Positions 1-6,262 of a DNA stretch of 9,460 bases are shown one piece after another (positions within the stretch are counted from its first letter, which is position 1; the number at the start of each line of letters is the position of its first letter). The translations under genes were made by a program, and so were the position numbers. This DNA is from DATEPR01 sp036502345 (GTDB lineage: Bacteria; Actinomycetota; Actinomycetes; Mycobacteriales; Pseudonocardiaceae), in NCBI GenBank assembly GCA_036502345.1, contig DASXYT010000347.1, forward strand, positions 1-9,460, given 5' to 3'. The notes below the pieces were generated by a model, which saw only the letters and a program-made list of their open reading frames with translations, did not search any database and had not been told where the DNA came from.

Positions 1-339
1 GCCTTGCTCAAGTCCGTCGGTGGAGCCGAGGTCATGCGCGGCCAGCTTCGTCACCTGTTGGACCAAGCCGAACAGGACAGCGTGACCATCTCGGTCTTGC
101 CCGATTCGCTCGGCGCTCATCCCGGCATGAGCGGAGCTTTCACCGTGTTTGAGTTTGAAGATGATGCCGACCCGGACACGCTCTGGGCGCCTTATGCGAC
201 TGATTCCATTCGAATTGAGAAAATGGGCGAAGTTGCTGCAGGCAAGGAAACTTTCAACGACCTGCGCTCGATTGCGATGCCGCCGATTGAGGCGGTTGGT
301 TTCATAGAACGATTGGGTATCGAACGCTATTCAATGTAG
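1..339 (+). CDS. C-terminal part of a DUF5753 helix-turn-helix regulator (5' end outside window)
   Basis: The reading frame is open from base 1, so the start lies upstream; the TTG at base 4 is not a convincing start. The visible 112 residues contain VGGAEVMRGQLRHLL, then ISVLPDSLGAHPGMSGAFTVFEF, and end FIERLGIERYSM. This is the typical C-terminal DUF5753 domain that follows an N-terminal XRE-type DNA-binding domain in many actinobacterial regulators. Such proteins are abundant in Streptomyces and Pseudonocardiales and are often paired with a small DUF397 protein, but none follows here. Many A/T-ending codons (for example ATTCGAATTGAG) set it apart from the strongly G/C-biased genes to the right, which hints at different ancestry. 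The family call is good; the regulated target is unknown. Confidence 0.85.
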   Translation, partial: ALLKSVGGAEVMRGQLRHLLDQAEQDSVTISVLPDSLGAHPGMSGAFTVFEFEDDADPDTLWAPYATDSIRIEKMGEVAAGKETFNDLRSIAMPPIEAVGFIERLGIERYSM

Positions 340-388
340 CGACGGTAGGAGAGACACTTTTGGCTGGGCGACGCGCTGATAGTCGAAT

Positions 389-865
389 CTATTGTGGGAC
401 TGCGCGGAGGGTGATTGAGCCGACTTGGTGGTTGCCTATGGTGGCGTCCAATGTCCAGCAGCCTGGGGTTGGGACTGTTACTACCGTTGGGTATTGGCCG
501 TTGCCGATGGTGGGGAACGTTTGGTTGAACTCTCGGGCCGTGGTGGCTTCGCGACCGTGCACGGCCAACTGCGCCGCCGCGCCGGTCGCCCACCAGAGGA
601 TCTTGGCGCTGCCGCCGTCTGACCATCCGCCGTGCGCTGGGATGTCCGGGTTGGCCTGCCGCGCATAGAAGAGCACTGCTACGAACTGGTCGTTGCCGAT
701 CCACGGGGTGCCTACCGAGCCCGGTGAGAACCCGCCTACCCCGGCCGGCACATGGTCACGATGCACCGGGCTGACCTTGCAAGCCGGCACAGCTGACGGA
801 CTTGACGTGCACGCCGCCGCTCCCAGGGCTGCGGCGGTGATGCTGATCACGAGTCTCCACCGCAC
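389..865 (-). CDS. Orphan secreted lipoprotein of unknown function
   Basis: A 158-residue protein with an N-terminal signal peptide (MRWRLVISITAAALGAAAC) ending in an acceptable lipobox (AAAC), so it is probably lipidated at that Cys and anchored outside the membrane. An ATG lies six codons further upstream, at 883, but the GTG ending at 865 is preferred because GGGAGG (bases 871-876 on this strand) sits five bases ahead of it. The mature part starts with a Ser/Pro-rich tether, has aromatic stretches (WIGNDQFVAVLFYARQ, KILWWATG) and ends PGCWTLDATIGNHQVGSITLRAVPQ, consistent with a small beta-rich extracytoplasmic domain. I recognise no named family. It is convergent with the DUF5753 gene and divergent from the permease gene, so it is probably transcribed alone. 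Confidence 0.75.
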   Translation of the reverse strand: MRWRLVISITAAALGAAACTSSPSAVPACKVSPVHRDHVPAGVGGFSPGSVGTPWIGNDQFVAVLFYARQANPDIPAHGGWSDGGSAKILWWATGAAAQLAVHGREATTAREFNQTFPTIGNGQYPTVVTVPTPGCWTLDATIGNHQVGSITLRAVPQ

Positions 866-870
866 GATGA

Positions 871-876
871 CCTCCC
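871..876 (-). promoter_or_regulatory. Ribosome binding site that decides the lipoprotein start
   Basis: GGGAGG on the minus strand lies five bases before the GTG codon ending at 865 and lies inside the longer alternative reading frame that starts with ATG at 883. Bases ahead of the 883 ATG show only a short, too-close AGG. This favours the shorter protein. Confidence 0.6.
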
Positions 877-923
877 GTTTCATCCTGGGGTGCCGAGGTT
901 AGGCCCAGGACGAGGGGAGAGCT

Positions 924-1688
924 GTGCATCCACTGCAGGCCTTGGCGGTGGCTGCCGCCGGCATCGTGGCCGGCGTGCTCAACACCGTGGTCGGTTCGGG
1001 CACCTTGATCACGTTCCCGGTGCTGCTCGGTGTCGGCCTTCCGCCGCTCACCGCGAACGTGTCCAACGGTCTCGGGCTCGTGCCTGGCTCGCTGTTGGGC
1101 GCTATCGGTTACCGCGATGAACTGGCCGGCCAGGCGCAGCGGGTTCGCAGGCTCGGTGTCGCATCCACGATCGGCGCTGTGATCGGGGCCGTCCTGCTGC
1201 TCGTTCTTCCCGCCGACGCCTTCAGTGCTGTTGTTCCGATTCTCATCGTGATCGCGCTCGTCCTGGTCGTCCTGCAGCCTTGGTTGGCGCGCCGGCTGGC
1301 TGCCAAGAGAGCGGACGGCACGGACGCAGCACCCAAGGACGGTTGGCTGCTCTTCCTCGGCGTCTTCGCCACCGGCATGTACGGCGGTTACTTCGGGGCC
1401 GCTCAGGGCGTGCTGCTGCTCGGCCTGATGGGCGTCGTGCTCACCGAGTCCCTGCAGCGCATCAACGCGATCAAGAACGTGCTGGCCATGCTCGCCAACC
1501 TGGCTTCCGGCGTCGTCTTCATCTTCGTCGCCCATATCTCCTGGCTGGCCGTGGTGTTGATCGCCGCCGGGTCCGCGGTTGGCGGTGTGATCGGGGCCAG
1601 GGTCGGCAGGAAGCTGCCGCCGGTGGCGCTGCGCGGGCTCATCGTGGTGATTGGTATCGCAGCGCTGGCCAAGCTCTTGCTTACGTAG
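924..1688 (+). CDS. TauE/SafE-family membrane permease (sulfite exporter-like)
   Basis: A 254-residue, almost entirely hydrophobic protein of the usual TauE/SafE length. It has two homologous halves. The first starts near residue 10 with AGIVAGVLNTVVGSGTLITFPVLLGVGLPP, the family's signature loop, followed by ANVSNGLGLVPGSLLGAIGYR. The second starts near residue 145 with FLGVFATGMYGGYFGAAQGVLLL. About eight membrane segments are expected, with a charged cytoplasmic linker around residues 120-140 (ARRLAAKRADGTDAAPKDG). Members move small sulfur-containing or organic anions across the membrane; the substrate here cannot be told. The GTG start is supported by GAGGGGAG about four bases upstream. 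It is divergent from the lipoprotein gene and has no operon partner. A sulfur role is not supported by neighbours. Confidence 0.88.
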   Translation: MHPLQALAVAAAGIVAGVLNTVVGSGTLITFPVLLGVGLPPLTANVSNGLGLVPGSLLGAIGYRDELAGQAQRVRRLGVASTIGAVIGAVLLLVLPADAFSAVVPILIVIALVLVVLQPWLARRLAAKRADGTDAAPKDGWLLFLGVFATGMYGGYFGAAQGVLLLGLMGVVLTESLQRINAIKNVLAMLANLASGVVFIFVAHISWLAVVLIAAGSAVGGVIGARVGRKLPPVALRGLIVVIGIAALAKLLLT

Positions 1689-2098
1689 ATCACACACAAA
1701 TCGGACAACACGTACTGCGACCAACTGTCGGACGCCTGCCCCGATCAGGTCACGGACGTAGCCCGACTGGGGGATGGGTGATACCGGTAGTAGTACATCG
1801 TCGCAGGTCGGCCGCCAGCTGGACCTGACCCTGCGTCCACTGGTGTCGACGCATGTCACGCCGTCAGTCGCAGCTGTGTGACGCCATCGAATTGGGTCGA
1901 TTTGTCCGCTGTGTGCTTGTGCGCAAGGAAACCAAACCTAGGACCAGCCGCTCGATCGGGCTACAGTACGACGGCGATCGCGCGTCAACCTTGTCTCGAT
2001 GACACAGCGACGTCACAGCGGCTCGACGCGCGATGATCGCCAGGATGCCACGTCGGAGTCGCGTGATCACCAGTCGCGAGACCGGGCGAGGAGGTTGC
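1689..2098. other. 410-base non-coding stretch between the permease and the EAL protein
   Basis: No credible coding frame: the open frames here lack ribosome binding sites and family resemblance. Two weak promoter-like patterns point rightwards. One is TTGTGC at 1917-1922 with TAGGAC at 1939-1944 (16-base spacer). The other is a -10-like TACAGT at 1962-1967 with no good -35. If the second is used, the transcript would begin near 1974, where a long inverted repeat starts. I see no clear terminator hairpin after the permease gene. No tRNA, insertion sequence or repeat array was seen. Confidence 0.5.
1973..2041 (+). repeat. Imperfect inverted repeat in the presumed 5' leader of the EAL gene
   Basis: The left arm GGCGATCGCGCGTC (1973-1986) pairs with the right arm GACGCGCGATGATCGCC (2025-2041). 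Fourteen pairs form if three extra bases in the right arm bulge out. The 38-base loop contains a further TGAC/GTCA pair. It lies just downstream of a -10-like TACAGT and about 50 bases before the ribosome binding site, so it could fold in the mRNA leader. Function is inferred only from position. Confidence 0.4.
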
Positions 2099-4771
2099 AT
2101 GTCTGACGAGCCCCAGCAGGTGGGTGTGGACATGCCGCGACCCTCCGATGATGTGCAAGCGCACAGCCCGCAGGAACCAGTGAGCGCGAAGCCCACCAAG
2201 GACGGCGAGACCACCAACCGCGTCACGACCGCGTTCCGTGTCTACTCCATCATCATTCTCGCCATGGGCGCTGCCGCCGCCGGTGTCGTGTGGTGGTGGC
2301 TGCCGCTGACCTTCCGCCCCGAACTGCTCTGGGCGGCGCCGCTGCTCGCCGTCGGCTTCGTGCTCGCAGAGCGTCTCGCGGTCAACGTGGACGTCCGCGG
2401 CGGAGTCTCCTGGACCATCTCGTTCACCGAGATACCCATGGTGATCGGCCTGCTCACCATGCCTTTCCAGGTCGTGGTCGTCGCCCATGTGGTGGCCGGT
2501 GTCGGCACGATGCTCGCCAGACGGGTGGGCGACCGCGTGCTCTACAACGGCGGTGTCTTCCTCATCGAGGCAAGCGGTGCCTTCGCCATCGCACACATCA
2601 TCAACGGCATGTTCGGCACCAACCCGATGTGGATCGGAGCGTTCGTCGGCGCCATGTTCGGGCCGCTGGCCAGCACATTGCTCGCCGTCGTCGCGGTGCG
2701 CGCGCTCGGCAGGCGGATGCGGCTGACCAGCGCCGTCCGCCTCACCGGCCGGGTGCTGGTCGTCGGCCTGCTGAACGCGTCGCTCGGCGTGACCGGCTAC
2801 GAGGTCATCGTGCACAGCCCGTGGGGCTGGCCGCTGGTCGTGCTGGTCTGCCTCGGCGTGCTCGCCCTCTACTTCGCCTACTCCGGTCTGCTGCGCGAAC
2901 AACGCGACCTGGAGGCACTGTCCGACGTCAGCCTCACGGTGGCCCGCTCCGGCCAGCAGGTCGCGCGGCCGGCCGTCGGCTTCGATCCGTCCGCTTCCCT
3001 GCCGCCCAGCGAGGAATGGCAGGTCATCGCCGAGCGCATCAAGGACCAGGTCGGCGCCCGCAGGGTCGTGCTGCGCCTGTGGCCGGACCCGCGCCAGGAG
3101 TTGCACACCGTCGTCGCGGGCGAACCGCTGCCGCCGCACCGGGGTGACCCGCGCGCCGTGCGCGAGGACCCGATGCTGCGGATGGCCGGCACCGGCGTCC
3201 GCCAGTTCCGCCTCGCCGACGCCAGTAGTGAGGTGCTGGACGCGCTGGCCGCCCGCGAGGTGAGCGAGGCTCTCGTGGTGCCGTTGCGCGGCGCACATCA
3301 GGTACTCGGCGTGCTGGAGGCGCACGACCGGCTCAGTCGCTGGCGTGGTTTCGGCAGGGCTGACGTGCAGATGGTCGGCACCATGGCCAGCCACCTGGCC
3401 ACCGCCGTGGACAACCGCAGGCTGATGGCCCGCCTGCGGCACGACGCCTACCACGACCCGCTGACCGGCCTGCTCAACCGCGCGGGCTTCCGGGAGACCG
3501 CGATCGGCCTGCTGCGGGAGCACCCCACGTCGGTGGTGCTGCGCCTGGACCTCGACGTGCTGTCCACCATCAGCGACGCGCTCGGCTACGCCTGGAGCGA
3601 CCGCATGGTCGTCGCGGCCGGTCGCAGGCTGCGCGACGAACTCGGCGTCGACGTGCCACTGGCCCGGCTGGAGGCCGGCACCTTCGCGACCCTGCTCATC
3701 GACCACACGGAGGAACGGGCCCAGCAGGTCGCCCAACGCCTGCGCGTCGGCCTGTCCGAGCCCTACCCGGTGGAACGGCTCACCGTGGACGCCACCGTGA
3801 CGGTCGGCTACGTCGCCGCCGACGTCGAGCCGACCGGCGCCATCGACCCGGACGTGGACACCATGCTGCAGCGCGCCGACGTCGCCGTGCGGGCCGCCCG
3901 CGCCGACGGGGACACCGTGCGGCGCTACGTGCCGAGCATGGGCCAGATCTTCCTGCGCCGCTTCCAGTTGGTCACCCAGTTCCGGCAGGCCCTGGAGAAC
4001 GGCGAGGTCTACCTGCACTACCAGCCGAAGGTGGCGCTGCCCAGCCGGCAGATCCTCGGTGTCGAGGCCCTGGTCCGCTGGAACCACCCGGAGTTCGGGC
4101 AGTTGCCGCCGGACGAGTTCGTGCCGGCCGTCGAGGCGACCGGCCTGATCGGGGCGCTCACGTCGTTCGTCACCGAGCACGCGCTGACCAAGGTACGCAA
4201 GTGGCTGGACAAGGGCATCCGGATGAGCGCCGCGGTGAACCTCTCGGTGCGCAACCTGGAGGACGAGAACTTCCCCGACCTGGTCGCAGAAGCCCTCGCC
4301 AGGCACAACGTGCCGCCCGAGTTGTTGACGTTCGAGCTGACCGAGTCCGGCGTCATGTCCGATCCGGAGCGGGCCCTGCCGGTGCTGCGCAGGCTGCACG
4401 CCATGGGCGTCGTGCTGGCGGTCGACGACTTCGGCACCGGCTACTCGTCACTGGCCTACCTGCGGCAACTGCCGGTGGACGAGGTCAAGATCGACAAGAG
4501 CTTCGTGCTCGGCATGGGCAGCGACCTCGGTGACCTGGCCGTCGTCCGGTCCATCGTCGAACTCGGCCACTCCCTCGGGCTGACCGTGGTCGCCGAGGGC
4601 GTCGAGGAGGACGCCGCTCGCGACCAGTTGGTCGAGATGGGCTGTCACGTCGCCCAGGGCTACCTGATCTCGCGGCCGCTGTCCGAGGAGCGACTGGAGG
4701 CGTGGCTGCGGGCCAGGACCGTCTCGGTCACCGGTCTGCGCGACGAGACCGTACTCACACTCGTTCACTGA
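2099..4771 (+). CDS. Membrane-bound GAF-GGDEF(degenerate)-EAL protein, probable c-di-GMP phosphodiesterase
   Basis: 890 residues. The ATG at 2099 is chosen because AGGAGG (2089-2094) lies four bases upstream; an in-frame ATG at 2033 lacks such a site. Residues about 45-265 hold roughly six or seven hydrophobic segments (an uncharacterised sensory membrane domain), about 300-440 a GAF domain, about 450-610 GGDEF and about 635-885 EAL. The GGDEF signature reads EAGTF (525-529), no RxxD inhibitory site precedes it, and the usual NDxxGH reads SDALGY, so cyclase activity is unlikely. The EAL domain keeps EAL (656-658), N714, E746, the DD of DDFGTGYSSL (776-777), K797, E833 and Q853, the set needed for metal binding and c-di-GMP hydrolysis. 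By family knowledge it would cleave c-di-GMP to pGpG, with GAF and membrane domains sensing signals. It stands alone, 55 bases before tRNA-Thr. Confidence 0.93.
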   Translation: MSDEPQQVGVDMPRPSDDVQAHSPQEPVSAKPTKDGETTNRVTTAFRVYSIIILAMGAAAAGVVWWWLPLTFRPELLWAAPLLAVGFVLAERLAVNVDVRGGVSWTISFTEIPMVIGLLTMPFQVVVVAHVVAGVGTMLARRVGDRVLYNGGVFLIEASGAFAIAHIINGMFGTNPMWIGAFVGAMFGPLASTLLAVVAVRALGRRMRLTSAVRLTGRVLVVGLLNASLGVTGYEVIVHSPWGWPLVVLVCLGVLALYFAYSGLLREQRDLEALSDVSLTVARSGQQVARPAVGFDPSASLPPSEEWQVIAERIKDQVGARRVVLRLWPDPRQELHTVVAGEPLPPHRGDPRAVREDPMLRMAGTGVRQFRLADASSEVLDALAAREVSEALVVPLRGAHQVLGVLEAHDRLSRWRGFGRADVQMVGTMASHLATAVDNRRLMARLRHDAYHDPLTGLLNRAGFRETAIGLLREHPTSVVLRLDLDVLSTISDALGYAWSDRMVVAAGRRLRDELGVDVPLARLEAGTFATLLIDHTEERAQQVAQRLRVGLSEPYPVERLTVDATVTVGYVAADVEPTGAIDPDVDTMLQRADVAVRAARADGDTVRRYVPSMGQIFLRRFQLVTQFRQALENGEVYLHYQPKVALPSRQILGVEALVRWNHPEFGQLPPDEFVPAVEATGLIGALTSFVTEHALTKVRKWLDKGIRMSAAVNLSVRNLEDENFPDLVAEALARHNVPPELLTFELTESGVMSDPERALPVLRRLHAMGVVLAVDDFGTGYSSLAYLRQLPVDEVKIDKSFVLGMGSDLGDLAVVRSIVELGHSLGLTVVAEGVEEDAARDQLVEMGCHVAQGYLISRPLSEERLEAWLRARTVSVTGLRDETVLTLVH

Positions 4772-4780
4772 CCACCCGAT

Positions 4781-4810
4781 TTCGTGGCAGCGCCAGGTGT
4801 TGTGTAGAGT
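4781..4810 (+). promoter_or_regulatory. Probable promoter of the tRNA-Thr/tRNA-Met/rpmG unit
   Basis: The -10-like TAGAGT (4805-4810) lies 17 bases before the mature tRNA-Thr 5' end. A weak -35-like TTCGTG sits at 4781-4786 with an 18-base spacer. Position suits a short tRNA leader. The -35 match is poor, so only the -10 is well supported. Confidence 0.45.
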
Positions 4811-4826
4811 TCTCCTCGCTCGACCC

Positions 4827-4902
4827 GCCCCCTTAGCTCAGTCGGTAGAGCGTCTCCATGGTAAGGAGAAGGTCTACGGTTCGATTCCGTAAGGGGGCTC
4901 CA
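4827..4902 (+). tRNA. tRNA-Thr(GGT)
   Basis: A complete cloverleaf. The acceptor GCCCCCT (4827-4833) pairs with AGGGGGC (4892-4898). The D arm is GCTC/GAGC and the anticodon stem TCTCC/GGAGA has loop ATGGTAA, giving anticodon GGT for ACC/ACU threonine codons. The T arm is TACGG/CCGTA with loop TTCGATT. The discriminator is T at 4899 and CCA is encoded at 4900-4902, unlike the other two tRNAs here. The mature body is 73 nt plus CCA. It is the first of a tRNA-Thr, tRNA-Met, rpmG cluster that is conserved in actinobacteria. Confidence 0.97.
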
Positions 4903-4954
4903 TGACCAGCCACGGTGTACCGTTGTTTGGGACATCGTGGCTGCCGTCATGTGG

Positions 4955-5027
4955 GGCGGTGTAGCTCAGTCGGTAGAGCAAGCGGCTCATAATCGCTGTG
5001 TCGCCGGTTCAAGTCCGGCCACCGCTA
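4955..5027 (+). tRNA. tRNA-Met(CAT), elongator type
   Basis: A 73-nt cloverleaf. The acceptor GGCGGTG pairs with CACCGCT (first pair G-U, a feature I recall from other actinobacterial elongator Met tRNAs). The D arm is GCTC/GAGC and the anticodon stem AGCGG/TCGCT has loop CTCATAA (anticodon CAT). The T arm is GCCGG/CCGGC with loop TTCAAGT. The discriminator is A at 5027. The next bases are CCG, so CCA is not encoded and must be added after transcription. The anticodon stem lacks the three G-C pairs expected for initiator tRNA, so elongator Met is preferred over fMet; a CAT anticodon could also be modified for Ile, but the body fits Met. Confidence 0.95.
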
Positions 5028-5056
5028 CCGTTGTGGACGGGGCATAAGCCCAGATC

Positions 5057-5078
5057 CCCCGGTGTTCTACTGCCGGGG
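5057..5078 (+). other. Short hairpin between tRNA-Met and rpmG
   Basis: CCCCGG (5057-5062) pairs with CCGGGG (5073-5078) around a ten-base loop. It may help processing or partial termination after the tRNAs, leaving some read-through into rpmG. There is no T-run, so a true terminator is not supported. Confidence 0.35.
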
Positions 5079-5104
5079 ACGTTTGACTAGAGGAAGGTTC
5101 CACC

Positions 5105-5269
5105 GTGGCTGCCACCGACGTGCGACCCAAGATCACGCTGGCGTGCGAAGAGTGCAAGCACCGCAACTACATCACCAAGAAGAACCGGCGCAACGACCCG
5201 GACCGCCTGGAGATGAAGAAGTTCTGCCCGAACTGCGGTACGCACCGGCTGCACAAGGAAACGCGCTGA
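5105..5269 (+). CDS. rpmG: 50S ribosomal protein L33, zinc-ribbon type
   Basis: A 54-residue protein, normal for L33: MAATDVRPKITLACEECKHR and onward, ending GTHRLHKETR. Two Cys pairs, C14-x2-C17 and C41-x2-C44, form the zinc ribbon, making this the zinc-dependent (C+) paralogue. In actinobacteria, zinc starvation commonly induces a Cys-free paralogue encoded elsewhere. The GTG start at 5105 is set by AGAGGAAGG (5089-5097). It lies 77 bases after tRNA-Met and before hadA, the same place as rpmG2 in mycobacteria. A strong hairpin follows, so transcription of the tRNA-rpmG unit probably ends there. Confidence 0.97.
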   Translation: MAATDVRPKITLACEECKHRNYITKKNRRNDPDRLEMKKFCPNCGTHRLHKETR

Positions 5270-5290
5270 CGCGCGACTGATCTTGACCAT

Positions 5291-5320
5291 GAGGCCGTTC
5301 CCGATCTCGGGAGCGGCCTC
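5291..5320 (+). terminator. Hairpin terminator after rpmG
   Basis: GAGGCCGTTCCC pairs with GGGAGCGGCCTC, a 12-bp stem with one G-T wobble around a six-base loop; two further pairs could close the loop tighter. It starts 21 bases after the rpmG stop. It has no long T-run, which is usual for actinobacterial terminators. Confidence 0.7.
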
Positions 5321-5345
5321 GATGTCGTTGTGCCCCCCGGTCGAC

Positions 5346-5351
5346 TAACCT
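5346..5351 (+). promoter_or_regulatory. -10 element suggesting leaderless hadAB transcription
   Basis: TAACCT fits the actinobacterial TAnnnT -10 pattern and ends six bases before the hadA GTG at 5358. The transcript would then begin at or next to the start codon. No Shine-Dalgarno sequence is present before the GTG. No good -35 is visible. Confidence 0.5.
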
Positions 5352-5357
5352 CGCCGG

Positions 5358-5807
5358 GTGCCTCTTGACCAGTCGTTCATCGGCCGCACCTACCCCGTCG
5401 GGCAACGCTACGAGGTGGGTGTGGAGAAGATCCGCGAGTTCGCCGACGCGATCGGTGACCCCAACCCCGTCTACCGGGACGTGGCGGCCGCGCAGGCCGC
5501 CGGGCATCCGACCGTGATCGCACCGCCGACCTTCACCACCATCATCAACCTGCGGATCATCGAGACGATCGTCGCCGACCCCGATCTCGGTCTGGACTGG
5601 AGCCGTGTCGTGCAGGGCGAGCAGAGCTTCAGCTATCACCGGCCGATCGTGGCGGGCGACAGCCTGGGCGTGCTGGCCACGATCGACAACGTGATGAATC
5701 GGGGTGGCCACGGCTTCATGACCGTGCGAGCCGACATCAGCGACGCGGACGACCAGCCGGTGGCGGTCGTCGCGGCGACCGTCGTGGTCAGGGGGGACGA
5801 GGCATGA
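5358..5807 (+). CDS. hadA: HadA-like subunit of a (3R)-hydroxyacyl-ACP dehydratase
   Basis: 149 residues with the MaoC-like N-terminal dehydratase (single hot-dog) fold: FIGRTYPVGQRYEVGVEKIREFADAIGD, then APPTFTTIIN near residue 55, and SYHRPIVAGDSL near 93. In mycobacteria HadA is the non-catalytic, substrate-binding partner of HadB in the FAS-II dehydration step, working in the cytoplasm. The residue matching M. tuberculosis HadA Cys61 (the thiacetazone/isoxyl target) is Thr here by my alignment. The start is GTG at 5358 with no ribosome binding site, fitting a leaderless mRNA. Its stop overlaps the hadB start by four bases (ATGA), so the subunits are translationally coupled. Since most Pseudonocardiales lack mycolic acids, a role in ordinary FAS-II is the likelier reading; that is inference. 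Confidence 0.88.
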   Translation: MPLDQSFIGRTYPVGQRYEVGVEKIREFADAIGDPNPVYRDVAAAQAAGHPTVIAPPTFTTIINLRIIETIVADPDLGLDWSRVVQGEQSFSYHRPIVAGDSLGVLATIDNVMNRGGHGFMTVRADISDADDQPVAVVAATVVVRGDEA

Positions 5808-6235
5808 GCGACCTGCGGAAGTACGCGGACGTGGCCGTCGGGGACGAACTGCCGCCGTTGACCGTCGTCGTCACCAGGGCCGACCTGGTGCGCTACGCGG
5901 GCGCCGCGCTGGACTTCAACCCGATCCACTGGAACGAGGCCACGGCTACCGGCGTTGGCCTGCCGAACGTGATCGCACACGGGATGTTGACCATGGCCTA
6001 CGCGGGCCGCGTGGTCACCGACTGGGCGGGCGATCCGGGCGCCGTGGTGCGCTACGGCACCAAGTTCACCAGGCCGGTCGTGGTGCCGGACGACGGCGTG
6101 GGCGCGACGGTGGAGCTCACCGGCAAGGTCACTCACAAGTATGACGAGGACCGGACGGTCCGGGTCGAGATCACGGCCAGGTTCGCTGGTCAGACAGTGC
6201 TCGGCCGGCCGAACGCCGTCGTCCGCCTGGCCTAG
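5804..6235 (+). CDS. hadB: HadB-like catalytic subunit of a (3R)-hydroxyacyl-ACP dehydratase (MaoC)
   Basis: 143 residues, the family's usual size. The hydratase-2 motif is clear: DFNPIHWNEATATGVGLPNVIAHGMLTMAY, with catalytic Asp37 and His42, which match the Asp36/His41 pair known in mycobacterial HadB. It dehydrates (3R)-hydroxyacyl-ACP to the trans-2-enoyl form as a heterodimer with HadA. The start ATG (5804) overlaps the hadA stop. No hadC follows; instead the aminotransferase gene converges on it. The 3' end, including the stop codon, lies within a hairpin shared with that gene. An enoyl-CoA hydratase role is possible but the gene pairing favours the FAS-II-type dehydratase. Confidence 0.93.
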   Translation: MSDLRKYADVAVGDELPPLTVVVTRADLVRYAGAALDFNPIHWNEATATGVGLPNVIAHGMLTMAYAGRVVTDWAGDPGAVVRYGTKFTRPVVVPDDGVGATVELTGKVTHKYDEDRTVRVEITARFAGQTVLGRPNAVVRLA

Positions 6236-6250
6236 CCACAGGCGGACGAC
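6218..6250. terminator. Bidirectional terminator between hadB and the aminotransferase gene
   Basis: GTCGTCCGCCTG (6218-6229) pairs perfectly with CAGGCGGACGAC (6239-6250), a 12-bp stem with a nine-base loop. The left arm is the last coding part of hadB, the loop holds its TAG stop, and the right arm lies 13 bases beyond the converging gene's stop. A symmetrical stem between convergent genes suits termination in both directions. Confidence 0.72.
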
Positions 6251-6262
6251 AGCGCCACGGCC

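Noticed and set aside
360..668. 102-codon frame on the plus strand with AGGAGAG six bases before a TTG
   Set aside because: It lies antisense to the lipoprotein gene, has Arg/Pro/Ala-rich content without family resemblance, and does not match the DUF397 proteins that usually accompany DUF5753 regulators.
756..1859. 367-codon minus-strand frame
   Set aside because: It is antisense to the TauE/SafE gene, with His/Gln/Asp-rich composition typical of high-GC shadow frames and no ribosome binding site.
2033..2098. Longer start for the EAL protein at 2033
   Set aside because: It adds 22 Arg-rich residues with no ribosome binding site, and AGGAGG marks the ATG at 2099.
1973..2098. c-di-GMP riboswitch before the EAL gene
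   Set aside because: The stem-loop lacks the conserved bases and two-helix layout I would expect from GEMM-I or GEMM-II.
1985..4399. 804-codon minus-strand frame
   Set aside because: It is a shadow of the EAL gene; its composition is rich in His, Gln, Asp and Val and it has no recognisable domain.
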